Shown: positions 49,571 to 57,578 of the stretch, one piece after another | How positions within the stretch are numbered: the stretch's first letter is position 1 | Layout: the number at the start of each line of letters is the position of its first letter | Source: CAVTSA01 sp963737225 | Lineage (GTDB): Bacteria > Chloroflexota > Dormibacteria > Dormibacterales > Dormibacteraceae | Length of the DNA: 64,000 bases | Assembly: GCA_963737225.1 (NCBI GenBank) | Contig: CAVTSA010000017.1 | Coordinates: 310,001 to 374,000 of the forward strand | Direction: 5' to 3' | Notes under the pieces: model-generated | Told to the model about the DNA's origin: nothing | Databases searched by the model: none | Seen by the model: the letters and a program-made list of their open reading frames with translations, nothing else | Program-made: the position numbers and the translations under genes

Positions 49571-50941
49571 TCAGAGCACCCCCTTTGGGGGAATTTCGTC
49601 ATCCGGCGCGACACTTGTCTCGCCATGTCTTGTCTCGCTGTCGCGGGGGGGGTCGTAAGGCCCCCGAGACAGTTGGGGATTGTTAAGGGGTGTCGCGTGT
49701 CGCGCCCCGCCGTCTGAGTTCGCCAAAAGGCCGATCCGGCCGTCCTCGAGACGGGCTATGTCGCGGTAGCGGCTCACGTACTTGCGGACCGCACCGTTCG
49801 TCATCCCGAGTTCCGCCGCGACGTCGGCGACGGTCATCGCGCCCTCAGCGAGGAGACGTCGCATGCGCTGGTGCTTGCTGAGCGCCGCCCGCTCCAGCTC
49901 TTCAGCGCGGATCTCCGAGTGCTCCCAGCGGATGCAACCGGCAACCCCGTCCTGATCGACCTGCTCCAGCCGTGCCGTGAGCCCGATTGAGGGTTGCCTC
50001 ACGCGGCCGTTGCGCTTGCGGTCCATCAGGACCAGCTCGATGCGGCCGTCCTCCGGCTCCTGCTCGGCCCGCAGCTCCCACACCCCCCGCGCGCGGTTGA
50101 CCTTGGCGATGCCGCCGATCGGCTTGGCGGCCGCGTCCCGGCTCAGGTTGTCACCCGAGACGTGGTCGATGACCAGCGCCGCCGTCTCCAGCCCACGCAG
50201 CGCGTTGAACAGCGCTTGTGCGCTCATGTTGAAGGCGTCCCCCGGGGTGAGCGCCGCCTCCGTCGAATCCACCACGATGACCGCGACCTGGTGCTCGGCG
50301 ACGGTGGCCGCAATCTCCTCCTCGGCGTCCGCCAACGGCCGGTACATGCGCTGGTAGAGGACCTCGACCGGCTCCAGACCGACGCCCGCGCAGACCGCCT
50401 GCAGCGCCGAGTTCCAGGTGTCGCAGTCGGTTTCCCAGTCCAGGATCAGGGCCGGGCCGCGGGCCCGCGGCTCCAGCCCGGGCACCAGCTGCTGTCCGGT
50501 CTGGACGGCGACCGCGATCCCGGCGGCGAGCAGTGACTTGCCGACCCCGCCGGGGCCGTAGAGAATCGTCGGCTGCCCGCGCCAGAGCAGCGGCGCCAGC
50601 AGAACCCGGTCATCGGTCGGGGCGCGGCGTCCGGTCCGTTCGAGCGGGGCGCCGGCGCGGAAGGCGTCGATCGCCTGCCAGGCGCTGAACTGGAGCAGCT
50701 GGGCCCAGCGCACGTGGTCTGCCTGCCGGACCAGGTGCTCGACAAGTGCCTTGGTGTCGCGGGGGCTGGTCAGGTTCCAGGCCGCGCGGGCCAACCCGCG
50801 ACCGGCACACGTGGCGATCAGCTCGGCGCGCACGGAGTCGTCACGGTGCTCGGCGCGGAAGCGGGTGATGCGGAGCTGCGCATCGCCGTCGGATACCGTG
50901 GCGATCCCGTGCCGGTACTCGAAGGTCGGTGCATCGTTCAT
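49571..50941 (-). CDS. RepA/RecA-like AAA ATPase with C-terminal winged helix
   Basis: 456 residues from the ATG overlapping the upstream stop (ATGA); an upstream GTG at 50950 is possible. Walker A in ILYGPGGVGKSLLAAGIA, a Walker B-like VIVVDSTEAAL, an arginine-rich segment GIAKVNRARGVWEL and RKRNGRVRQPSIGL mark the RepA/KaiC-type hexameric helicase family. About residues 350-400 form a winged helix (RMRRLLAEGAMTVADVAAELGMTNGAVRKYVSRY). Proteins of this type serve as replication helicases of phages, plasmids and satellites. Probably the replication protein of the element. Confidence 0.85.
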   Translation of the reverse strand: MNDAPTFEYRHGIATVSDGDAQLRITRFRAEHRDDSVRAELIATCAGRGLARAAWNLTSPRDTKALVEHLVRQADHVRWAQLLQFSAWQAIDAFRAGAPLERTGRRAPTDDRVLLAPLLWRGQPTILYGPGGVGKSLLAAGIAVAVQTGQQLVPGLEPRARGPALILDWETDCDTWNSALQAVCAGVGLEPVEVLYQRMYRPLADAEEEIAATVAEHQVAVIVVDSTEAALTPGDAFNMSAQALFNALRGLETAALVIDHVSGDNLSRDAAAKPIGGIAKVNRARGVWELRAEQEPEDGRIELVLMDRKRNGRVRQPSIGLTARLEQVDQDGVAGCIRWEHSEIRAEELERAALSKHQRMRRLLAEGAMTVADVAAELGMTNGAVRKYVSRYRDIARLEDGRIGLLANSDGGARHATPLNNPQLSRGPYDPPRDSETRHGETSVAPDDEIPPKGVL

Positions 50942-51357
50942 CTCACCCACCCCATGGGGAACCCACCCGAACCAGGCTCGGTCCCAGCAGGTTTCTCACC
51001 CGTCTCCGCACGCCGGCTGGGCGAGGGGGTGCTAGGCCCGGACACCGGTGGCGTGGACAGGCGCCCCAGCCGTTCCAACACCCAATCCGGGACCCGGTCG
51101 TCTTCGCCGGCGAGCGCGACCGCGACCATCAGCCGCCATCGCTCCTGCCGGCGCTCGGCCGAGGTCATCCGGGCGAGGTCGGCGTGCCAGAGTCGGGCCC
51201 AGCCCCCCTCGTGGCACGGATCGGGGAGCAGACGCCGCAGGCGGAGCCGGGCCCGGACGGGGTCCAACTTCAACAGCTGGTCCACGGCCGCGAGCACGTC
51301 AGCGTCAACGCCGCCGAAGCGCGGATAAGATTCAGCTCGGCGGTCGGGTGGCACCAT
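50938..51357 (-). CDS. Hypothetical protein, 139 aa
   Basis: Start chosen at the ATG reading MVPPDRRAESYPRFGGVDADV, next to GGAGGG; the frame is open to 51408. Helical, Leu/Arg-rich (VDQLLKLDPVRARLRLRRLLPDP, WARLWHADLARMTSAERRQERWRLM), with a disordered Pro/Ser-rich tail. Not recognised. Its stop is embedded in the ATPase start, so it is co-translated with it and could be an accessory to replication. Confidence 0.65.
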   Translation of the reverse strand: MVPPDRRAESYPRFGGVDADVLAAVDQLLKLDPVRARLRLRRLLPDPCHEGGWARLWHADLARMTSAERRQERWRLMVAVALAGEDDRVPDWVLERLGRLSTPPVSGPSTPSPSRRAETGEKPAGTEPGSGGFPMGWVR

Positions 51358-51682
51358 CACCCTCCGTCGCTCTCCTCGATGCCGCGCCTCGCCCCGCGGC
51401 ATCGTCATCTTTCCCCGCCTTCCGCTTGCGCTGGCGGGCCTCGGCTGCCTTCAGGCTGAGGCGGCCGTAGTAGGCGGCGATCGCATGCTGCGCCCGCCGG
51501 GCCCGCTCCTCGGGCTCGAGGCGCCCGTCGGGGTCCACCTCGCGCTCGAACTTGGCGTAGAGGCCGGCCCGCGCCCGTGCGGCCACCTCCCGCATGTCAT
51601 GGTTGGAGGCAAAGACATGGCCGCCGATGCGGCCACGAGCAACGTTCAGGGGATCCGACAAGACACACCTCGCCCTCCGCAT
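51332..51682 (-). CDS. Actinophage/actinobacterial-type hypothetical protein, 116 aa
   Basis: The segment AGLYAKFEREVDPDGRLEPEERARRAQHAIAAYYGRLSLK resembles a small protein family I recall from Actinobacteria and their phages, of unknown function. The ATG at 51682 is listed; a TTG at residue 8 has the better ribosome-binding site (GAGGGCGAGGTG). Basic, helical, with a disordered Lys/Arg/Asp-rich C-terminus. Overlaps the next gene. Confidence 0.7.
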   Translation of the reverse strand: MRRARCVLSDPLNVARGRIGGHVFASNHDMREVAARARAGLYAKFEREVDPDGRLEPEERARRAQHAIAAYYGRLSLKAAEARQRKRKAGKDDDAAGRGAASRRATEGDGATRPPS

Positions 51683-51803
51683 CCCGGTTCGCGTTCGGCG
51701 AAGGAAGGATGGTGAACGGGCCGAGTCGGTCGAACCCTCAGTTGGCGCCCAGGTGACGCCCTAGTGGAGGATACCCCAGTGGTGGGCGGCGGGTCAACGC
51801 CCG

Positions 51804-52328
51804 CTACGACAGGTCGTCGCCGTCCGATCCTCGTGTGCGCTGCTGCCACCAGAAGCGGCCGATCTCTGCGAGCTGCTCGGCGAATTCCTGGGTGTCCATA
51901 ACCTCGCCAACCGTCTGGCCGTCATCCCAGCGGCCCACGTCCACGGGGCGAGTTCGGTGCGCGTAGCTGACGACGACCAGCTCGCTCGAAATCTCCAGCC
52001 GTTCGGGGTCGAGCACGTTGATCGCCCCGCACCGCGGGCAGGCGATCCGGAGCGGCCAGGCCGGGTCACGATGCATCTGGTGGCGAGTCTCCAGGCCCCG
52101 GCCGTCATGTGCCGTCAATTCACGACGCCGCCCATGTCGACGGGGAAGGACCAGCTCGCCCTCCAGCTTCCTGAAGTCGAGGTGCAGAGCGTCACGTGGG
52201 TACCGAATCTGGCCTTCGGGGTTGACCTCAGGGCCGATCCAGCCGAGCTCGCGGCGGCAGGTATTGCCGGCACCCCCGCAGAGCACGCGGGAGGGGTCCT
52301 TGCGGGCCCGGCGCGCGTCGAGCGGCAT
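51804..52328 (-). CDS. Zinc-ribbon hypothetical protein, 174 aa
   Basis: The start ATG shares one base with the integrase stop (TGATG). An N-terminal CGGAGNTCRRE segment resembles half a zinc finger; ACPRCGAINVLDP supplies a Cys-x2-Cys ribbon. A helical acidic C-terminus follows (EFAEQLAEIGRFWWQQ). No family recognised. Coupling to the integrase suggests a recombination-directionality or regulatory role, which is only positional inference. Confidence 0.65.
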   Translation of the reverse strand: MPLDARRARKDPSRVLCGGAGNTCRRELGWIGPEVNPEGQIRYPRDALHLDFRKLEGELVLPRRHGRRRELTAHDGRGLETRHQMHRDPAWPLRIACPRCGAINVLDPERLEISSELVVVSYAHRTRPVDVGRWDDGQTVGEVMDTQEFAEQLAEIGRFWWQQRTRGSDGDDLS

Positions 52329-53266
52329 CAGAGCCTATCCCCGGGGGACAGCCGGCGGTGGGCCTCCCGGGCCCGCTCCTGGGCCGCCGCCCGCCCGTAG
52401 CGGCGCATGACACGGGGGTCCCTCCACCGACCCAACGTCATCGTGTCTTCGTCCGACGCGCCGCCCCGCTTCAGGCGGTCGGCGAAGGCATGCCGGAAAG
52501 CGTGCGGGTGGACGTGCTCGATGTCGATCCCCGCTTGACGAGCGCGGCGCCGCAGCATGGCGGCCAGCCCGTCGTCGCCGAGCGGGCCCTTAGCACCCAG
52601 CCACAGCGCCCGCTCATCGGCTTTCGGGTGCCGGTCGCGGACCCGCAGATAGCGGTCCAGATCCCGCGCCGCCTTGACGCCGAAGTAGATCACCCCGGGG
52701 CGGTTCCCCTTGCCCAGCACCGGCGCTGAGCGGTCCTCGAGGTCGAGCCCGTCCCTGGCCATCCCGAGCAGTTCCGCACGCCGGGCGCCGGTGTCGACCA
52801 GCACCCGGATGATGGCGGCGTCGCGGCGGTCCGCGAACTCCCGACCGCGGCAGGCGCCGAGCATGGCCATGATCTCGGCGTCGCTCAGCAGCGCCGGCGG
52901 AGCCTGGTCCACGCTGGGTGACTTCAGACGTACGAATGGTGTGCGTTCGATCTCCGCCTCTGCCTCCAGCCAGGCGAAGAACCGCTGCAGCGTGGCAAAG
53001 CGCAGCCTCACGGTCGCCGGCTGGCGCTGGAGGTCTTCGCGCAGATGAGCGAGATACCCGAGCACGTCATCGCGGCTCACCCGGGTGGGGTCGGCCGGCA
53101 TATTCTCAGCCTTCAGCCACGCGAGGAAGTCGGCCGCGCAGCGCCGGTAGGTGGTGATCGTCTGGGGCGACCGCCCCAGCGCCCGCAGCTCACGCTCGAA
53201 GGAGCGCCAGTAGCTGTCCCAGGGCGCGGTACGGGGTTCGGAACCGGGCCCGGCAAGTACTCGCAT
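52328..53266 (-). CDS. Tyrosine recombinase/integrase of the element
   Basis: 312 residues from the ATG reading MRVLAGPGSEPRTAPW, nine bases after a TATAAC -10, so a leaderless message is likely; an upstream ATG at 53287 overlaps that -10. The N-terminal SAM-like core-binding domain (SYWRSFERELRALGRSPQTITTYRRCAADFLAWLK) precedes the catalytic domain with Arg in DTGARRAELLG, His-x2-Arg in HPHAFRHAFADRL, and the nucleophile Tyr in RVMRRYGRA. It lies 80 bases from the right 43-bp repeat and should integrate and excise the element there. Confidence 0.93.
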   Translation of the reverse strand: MRVLAGPGSEPRTAPWDSYWRSFERELRALGRSPQTITTYRRCAADFLAWLKAENMPADPTRVSRDDVLGYLAHLREDLQRQPATVRLRFATLQRFFAWLEAEAEIERTPFVRLKSPSVDQAPPALLSDAEIMAMLGACRGREFADRRDAAIIRVLVDTGARRAELLGMARDGLDLEDRSAPVLGKGNRPGVIYFGVKAARDLDRYLRVRDRHPKADERALWLGAKGPLGDDGLAAMLRRRARQAGIDIEHVHPHAFRHAFADRLKRGGASDEDTMTLGRWRDPRVMRRYGRAAAQERAREAHRRLSPGDRL

Positions 53267-53275
53267 TTCGGGCCA

Positions 53276-53281
53276 GTTATA
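53276..53281 (-). promoter_or_regulatory. -10 element of the integrase promoter
   Basis: TATAAC on the minus strand, nine bases before the chosen integrase ATG. The corresponding -35 region is not obvious. The 60 bases between the start and attR would be the place for integrase or repressor binding. Confidence 0.45.
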
Positions 53282-53344
53282 CCGCATTTCACGACTAGGG
53301 CGGAACCCGAAGAACCGAAAAGCCGTATTTTTGAGTTCGGAACG

Positions 53345-53387
53345 CGGTGACCAATCTCGCCGCCGAGATCAGGCAGAACCCGATCTT
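53345..53387 (+). repeat. attR: right 43-bp direct repeat
   Basis: Identical to 44120-44162. Beyond it the sequence reads CCGGGGCCAGCCGGCCTAG, which in the MBL gene frame encodes RGQPA and a stop: the displaced original 3' end of the hydrolase gene. Confidence 0.95.
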
Positions 53388-53402
53388 CCGGGGCCAGCCG
53401 GC

Positions 53403-54014
53403 CTAGGGCTGATCTCGTCTGGCGCGATCAGGCGGTCTGGGCGTGATCCGGGCCATCGCCGTCACGTAGAGGTCGTAGGCGTCGTCGACCGCGCGCTCCT
53501 CACCGGTGGCGAGCACGTCCAGCAGGAGCCCCCGCCCGACCGCGACACTCAGCCGTGCCTGCGTCCGGGCCTCGGCGGCCGAGAGCCCGGCCTCCTCCAA
53601 CAGCGGCGCCGCCGTCACGACCCACGAGTCGACCACCCCCTCCAGCAGGCGTGCCGCGTCGGCTCCCCCCCGCAGCCCGCGGCCGTAGAGCTCGAAGAAG
53701 AGCCGCTCCAGCCCCTCCAGGTCGGGGGCGCGCAGCCGCCTCCAGAAGCTTCTGGACAGGTCCTCGGCACTGTCCCCGTCGAGCTCGGCGATGAGCGCCG
53801 TCAGCGCCTCCCGCTGCCGCCGCTCGACGTCGCGCGCGACCTCCACCAGCAGCGCGTCCTTGGAGCCGAAGTGATACAGCAGCATGCGGTGGCTGGTGCC
53901 GATGCCCGCGGCGAGCTCACGCAGCGAAAGATCCCCCACGCCGCGCGTGCGGAGGAACTCGGTGGCCGACTCCACCAACCGCCGGCGGGTCTCGGATGCG
54001 GTGGCACGAGGCAC
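53403..54014 (-). CDS. TetR family transcriptional regulator
   Basis: 203 residues from GTG. The N-terminal helix-turn-helix (RRRLVESATEFLRTRGVGDLSLRELAAGIGTSHRMLLYHFGSKDALL-type) is typical of TetR regulators; the C-terminal ligand domain is Ala/Leu-rich and not assignable. Divergent from an SRPBCC gene with 58 bases between the starts, which hold a strong palindrome (54020-54052) likely to be its operator. It probably represses both genes until a small ligand binds. Confidence 0.9.
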   Translation of the reverse strand: MPRATASETRRRLVESATEFLRTRGVGDLSLRELAAGIGTSHRMLLYHFGSKDALLVEVARDVERRQREALTALIAELDGDSAEDLSRSFWRRLRAPDLEGLERLFFELYGRGLRGGADAARLLEGVVDSWVVTAAPLLEEAGLSAAEARTQARLSVAVGRGLLLDVLATGEERAVDDAYDLYVTAMARITPRPPDRARRDQP

Positions 54015-54019
54015 GGCCG

Positions 54020-54052
54020 TAACGTACCATTTGGTACATGTACCAGATGGAA
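54020..54052. promoter_or_regulatory. Probable TetR operator
   Basis: GTACCATTTGGTAC (54024-54037) and the overlapping perfect palindrome GGTACATGTACC (54033-54044) give three half-sites of GGTAC/TACCA type in the divergent gap. Such tandem half-sites suit a TetR dimer or pair of dimers controlling both flanking genes. Confidence 0.65.
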
Positions 54053-54072
54053 CAGGTTGGAGGGTTCATCGG

Positions 54073-54540
54073 ATGCGCGTCCAGGTGACGGTGCCGGTCG
54101 CCGCGCCGGCCGGCACGCTCTGGTCGGAGGTCGCCGATCCGTTGCGCTGGCCCGCGCTCACGGAGTCGATCGACCGGGTCACCTGGGAGCGCGGTGACGC
54201 GGTCGCCGTCGGAAACCGGGCCAGAGTGGCTCAGCCTCGCATCGGGGAGAACGTGTGGGAGGTGACGGAGCTCTCCCCCGGCCGGGCGTTCGTGTGGCGT
54301 GCTTCGCGGCTCGGGTTGACCACGGTCGGCACGCACGAGGTGCGCGGGGCGGGACCCGAACGCTCGGAGCTGATCCTCGGCCTCGACCAGTCGGGGCCGC
54401 TGGCGTTCCTGGTGGCGCTGCTGGTGGGGGCGCGGGCCCGACATTATGTCGAGCTCGAGGCGGCGGGCCTGAAGCGAGGGGCCGAGGCCGCGTTCTCTAC
54501 CCCTTCTGGGACGGAAAGGTCGCCAGCCCGCCCCCAATAG
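54073..54540 (+). CDS. SRPBCC (polyketide cyclase/START-like) family protein
   Basis: 155 residues from the ATG reading MRVQVTVPVAAPAGTLWSEVAD. The START-like pattern is seen in the N-terminal strand, WPALTESIDRVTW, IGENVWEVTELSPGRAFVWRA and the C-terminal helix FLVALLVGARARHYVELEAAGLKR. These proteins bind hydrophobic ligands in a helix-grip cavity; many are uncharacterised. Probably regulated by the divergent TetR protein and perhaps involved with the same ligand. Confidence 0.85.
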   Translation: MRVQVTVPVAAPAGTLWSEVADPLRWPALTESIDRVTWERGDAVAVGNRARVAQPRIGENVWEVTELSPGRAFVWRASRLGLTTVGTHEVRGAGPERSELILGLDQSGPLAFLVALLVGARARHYVELEAAGLKRGAEAAFSTPSGTERSPARPQ

Positions 54541-54565
54541 CAACCGTGCGCAACCGAGGGAGCTG

Positions 54566-54640
54566 CGAAGGGCGATTGGTACACCAACCGCCGATTTCGA
54601 GCACCACAAGTGGGCGATTGGTGCACCAACCGCCGACTCC
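54566..54640. repeat. Paired TTGGTGCACCAA repeat, locus 3
   Basis: GATTGGTACACCAACCGCCG then GATTGGTGCACCAACCGCCG, 46 bases apart, in the convergent gap after the SRPBCC stop. The spacer GATTTCGAGCACCACAAGTGGGC is close to that of the other loci. The first copy carries one base change (TGGTACACCA) that keeps the palindrome, a compensating substitution suggestive of structural selection. Confidence 0.85.
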
Positions 54641-54786
54641 GGCGACATCCTGGGGACGCGGTTCGGTGCTCCCTCCGGCGGCGCCCCGGCCAGAGCGGGT
54701 CCCAGGGTCGACCTGGTCACCGAGCGAGCGGCCGGCATCGCCGCCTGGCGAAGCCGGCCGCTATGAACCCGGAGCAGCCCGCAGCC

Positions 54787-54820
54787 GGCGCCACCCGGAG
54801 CGGTTGCCCCGGGTGGCGCC
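54787..54820 (-). terminator. Terminator hairpin of the ferritin-like gene
   Basis: GGCGCCACCCGG (54787-54798) pairs perfectly with CCGGGTGGCGCC (54809-54820) around a ten-base loop, directly after the gene's stop (54830, minus strand). GC-rich stem without a T-tract. Confidence 0.75.
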
Positions 54821-54829
54821 TGTGGTGTT

Positions 54830-55681
54830 TCAGCCGAGGAAGGAGTGAAAATCCCCGAGCGGCGAGGGCAGCACCGGCACGAAGGGCACGAACTGATACG
54901 GCTTGGTCGTGTCGAACCCGGCCTTGGCGGCCGCGCTCTTGTCCAGGAACGGGGTCAGTGCCGTGACCGCGCTGTTGATGCTCGTCCACTGCAGTGTCCG
55001 CTCGTAGCCGTTGTTGTTGGGCGGATCGACGCTCTCGGCCGCGCCCTGGATGCCGGTGATCTTCTCGATGGGCCCGCCGTTGGCCGTGGGTACGTCGGGG
55101 CCGATGACGCGAGCCAGCGTGCGGTGGTCGCTCTCGATGCCCATGATCCGTGCCGCGGTGACCCGCAGATCGGGGGTGCTGAGGTCTCGCACGCCGACCA
55201 GGTAGGCGGCGATGAACGCGTCTTCGAGCGTCACGAGAACGTTCAGGGTCGTCTGACTGTCGGAGAACATGTTCGGCGGGTAGTAGAACGTGCTGAACGG
55301 CGTCGGCTTGCCCGTTCCGCTCTGCTCCAGCAGGTAGTGCGACATCTCTTCCTGCCGGGCCGCCTGCAGATAGCCCTGGTCGTCACCCGGGATGCCCTGG
55401 AAGAAGGGCGCGAGGTTGATGATGTTCGTGTAGGTGGTCACGGCAAGCGCCTCGGCGATCTGGGCGGCACCCACGATCGCGAGATCACCCGCCGTCAGGC
55501 CACCGCCGTTGGGGCCCCCCCATGCGCTCGAGGTGACCTTGTGCGACCCTATCGACAGAGCCGACGCGGTAGCCCCGGACATCGCGATGCCGACGCCGAG
55601 GGTGCCTGCGAGCGCGCCGCCGCGCAGCAGAATGGAGCGGCGCGACAGCAGTCGCCCTTCCTTGGATTCGTTCTCCGCCAC
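54830..55681 (-). CDS. TAT-exported ferritin-like domain protein
   Basis: 283 residues from the GTG reading VAENESKEGRLLSRRSILL, with GGAGGA six bases upstream. Residues 12-45 form a twin-arginine signal (SRRSILLRGGALAGTLGVGI). The rest is a ferritin-like four-helix bundle: AIVGAAQIAEALAVTTYTNII, YLQAARQEEMSHYLLE and LEDAFIAAYLVGV, with the Glu/His metal-ligand spacing. It matches the Ferritin_2/desiccation-related exported proteins of unknown enzymatic role. An in-frame start at 55732 is less likely. Confidence 0.85.
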   Translation of the reverse strand: MAENESKEGRLLSRRSILLRGGALAGTLGVGIAMSGATASALSIGSHKVTSSAWGGPNGGGLTAGDLAIVGAAQIAEALAVTTYTNIINLAPFFQGIPGDDQGYLQAARQEEMSHYLLEQSGTGKPTPFSTFYYPPNMFSDSQTTLNVLVTLEDAFIAAYLVGVRDLSTPDLRVTAARIMGIESDHRTLARVIGPDVPTANGGPIEKITGIQGAAESVDPPNNNGYERTLQWTSINSAVTALTPFLDKSAAAKAGFDTTKPYQFVPFVPVLPSPLGDFHSFLG

Positions 55682-56110
55682 GACTGTCCTCCATAGAGAC
55701 TCGGCTTGTCTGCCGAGGTAGCCGGCGAGCATCCGTATTCACGACGGACTGTGCGAACGACTGATTGCCGATGCCCGGCATCCCGGCTCGGCACCATCGC
55801 CCGACCAAGCGGTCCGCGGACCGGAATGCGCCGCCCCCAGGCCTGCCGGGCGGCCGATCCCTGGTTCCGTTACGTCCGCTCTTCGGGGCCGGCGACGGAT
55901 CGGATTGGTCGATCCAAAAGTCTGCTGCGGGATGGGCGGGTGGCCGTTAGACCTCGCTGCCAGTGGGGCGGGACCTCGGCCCGACACCGCCGAACCCTTC
56001 GCCTAAGTGTGCCGATGGAGTTGGCACCGCCCGTGTAGTCCCACGCGAGCACTGGTCAAAGCGGGAAAACCCTGATGCCCCGGAGCGGTAGGCGGGAGCA
56101 TGCTTTCGCC
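55682..56110. other. 429-bp divergent intergenic region
   Basis: Between the ferritin-like and membrane protein genes, which are transcribed away from each other. Slightly lower GC than average, with scattered short palindromes such as CTCTTCGGGGCC and TCGATCCAAAAG. No ORF, repeat family member or RNA gene recognised; it should contain both promoters. Confidence 0.5.
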
Positions 56111-57500
56111 ATGGGCTCGACGGGAACCTCGCCGATTCAGCCTCTGTTGCGGGCCGACCGGCCCACACGGGACAAGGATGCGCAGGCCGAGCGTGCCCTC
56201 GAGGACCGCCTTAGAACCTTCCGGCCCATTCAGGGATGGACTCTTCGGTCCGCGACGCGCGTCATGCCATGGATGGTGCTGGCATGTGTCGCCGCCCTCC
56301 TGATCGCCGGGGATCGTGACCCCATGTTTATCAGCGCATTGGTCGCCGCAGCGGTCGCGGGCTTTCTCTTCCAGGTCCTGATGAGAGAATTGCCTGAGGT
56401 ACTGCAAGAGCTCTGGAATCGTGAGGTGCTGAAGCCGGATCAGCGGGGCGGGCCTTCAAATCGACCCGACCGGTCGGACGCCCAGGCCCTGGAGGGCCTG
56501 GCTCGGATCCAGATCCAGATGAACCAGACCCGGCGAGATCATGCAGGGCCTGTGGAATCGAGCGCGAGGAGTGGTGCGGCCCCTCCATGGAATCTTGCAT
56601 CGCCGCTACGGTTTCGAGCCGGGGAAAAGTTGCGCACAGACATATCTGGCCTTCCTCGACAGCCTCGAACGCCAGCTCAACAGCACGTTGAGCTGGGGCT
56701 GCGGTCTGGTCATCGCAGGTGCCTTTTTCATGTCGTACGCCGCCCGGTTCTCAAACGGATCTGACTGGTGGCTGCACCCGATCCGTTGGTTATCGGTTCC
56801 TGTGGCCGCCGGCGCATGGCATCACACGTGGTTCTGGGTCTACCTGGGCCTCATTGCGCTGGAAATGCTGCTCGCATACGCTTTGGGCCTGCTCCTGTGG
56901 CGCATGGCTGTGATGGCGGTAGCCGTGGCTCGCATGGGGGCGACGTTCGATTTCGACGTGAAGCTCCAGCACCCGGATCATAGTGGCGGCCTCCGGCCCC
57001 TCTGCGACATCTGCCTCACCAACGCGCTGATCCTGACCGTGCCTGCTACGTATCTGGCCGGCTGGTTGATCGTCATCCCCGCCTTCGGCGCCAGCCATAA
57101 CCGCTACGCCTTCTATGTCCAGTACTACGAGAGCTTGCTGGCCTTCGTGTTCGGGCTGGCCGTGGTTGCCTTCGCGTTGCCGCTGTACGCCGTACACCGC
57201 GGCATGCTGAGAGAGAGACCGAGACTTCGAAAGCCACTGTATGAGTTGGGAAGGCAGATCGACGCCCTGACCCGAGATTCGTTGAAAGAGGCGCAGGCGG
57301 GCGACGTCAATGAGCTGAAGGATCTGCGAAAGCAGCAAGCGTCGCTGACACGGCTGTACCGGGCGACGAGCGACATTCCCTCCTGGCCCTTCGATCGGTC
57401 CATCCTCCGCAAATTTGGCATCGCCCAAATCATCCCGGTGCTCAGCTTGACCGGGATTGCGCCACAAATCGTCGCCACGGTGGAGCGGATCTTCACCTAG
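56111..57500 (+). CDS. Polytopic membrane protein of unknown function, probably frameshifted near 56540
   Basis: The first part (ATG 56111, MGSTGTSPIQPLLRADRP) has two hydrophobic segments (PWMVLACVAALLIAG and ISALVAAAVAGFLFQV) and ends in a charged helix. In another frame from 56541 to 57500 an open segment of 319 residues contains about five to six membrane helices (WGCGLVIAGAFFMSYAA, WFWVYLGLIALEMLLAYALG, NALILTVPATYLAGWLIVIPAF, SLLAFVFGLAVVAFALPLYA) and a coiled-coil-like stretch DALTRDSLKEAQAGDVNELKDLR. The charge and helix pattern continue across the shift, so one gene with an indel is likely; two overlapping genes are the alternative. Family not recognised. Confidence 0.6.
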
Positions 57501-57511
57501 GAGTCCACAGG

Positions 57512-57578
57512 GCGATTGGTGCACCAACTGCCGGTTCCGAGCAGCGCAGGTGGGCGATTGGTGCACCAACGGCCGACT
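57512..57578. repeat. Paired TTGGTGCACCAA repeat, locus 4
   Basis: GATTGGTGCACCAACTGCCG then GATTGGTGCACCAACGGCCG, 43 bases apart with TTCCGAGCAGCGCAGGTGGGC between them, right after the membrane protein stop. The IS630-family element begins immediately at its right edge (TA at 57578). Confidence 0.85.

Larger units (their letters stand above)
44120..53387. mobile_element. Integrated mobile element (9.3 kb), phage-satellite-like, in the MBL-fold gene
   Basis: Bounded by a perfect 43-bp direct repeat, with a tyrosine integrase as the first gene inside the right repeat. Two gene blocks converge near 48.1 kb: rightward small genes, an HK97-type prohead protease, an HNH nuclease and a BrnT/BrnA-like toxin-antitoxin pair; leftward integrase, zinc-ribbon proteins and a RepA/RecA-like ATPase. 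No capsid, portal, terminase, tail, relaxase or conjugation gene is present. Size and gene set resemble phage satellites more than a prophage or an ICE. It is absent-site-verifiable: joining the two repeats restores an intact MBL gene ending IFRGQPA. Confidence 0.88.

Noticed and set aside
44120..53387. Complete prophage
   Set aside because: No capsid, portal, terminase, tail, lysis or repressor gene in 9.3 kb; only protease and HNH remain from the head module.
38088..57578. CRISPR array made from the TTGGTGCACCAA repeats
   Set aside because: Only two copies per locus with a conserved, not variable, spacer, and no cas genes.
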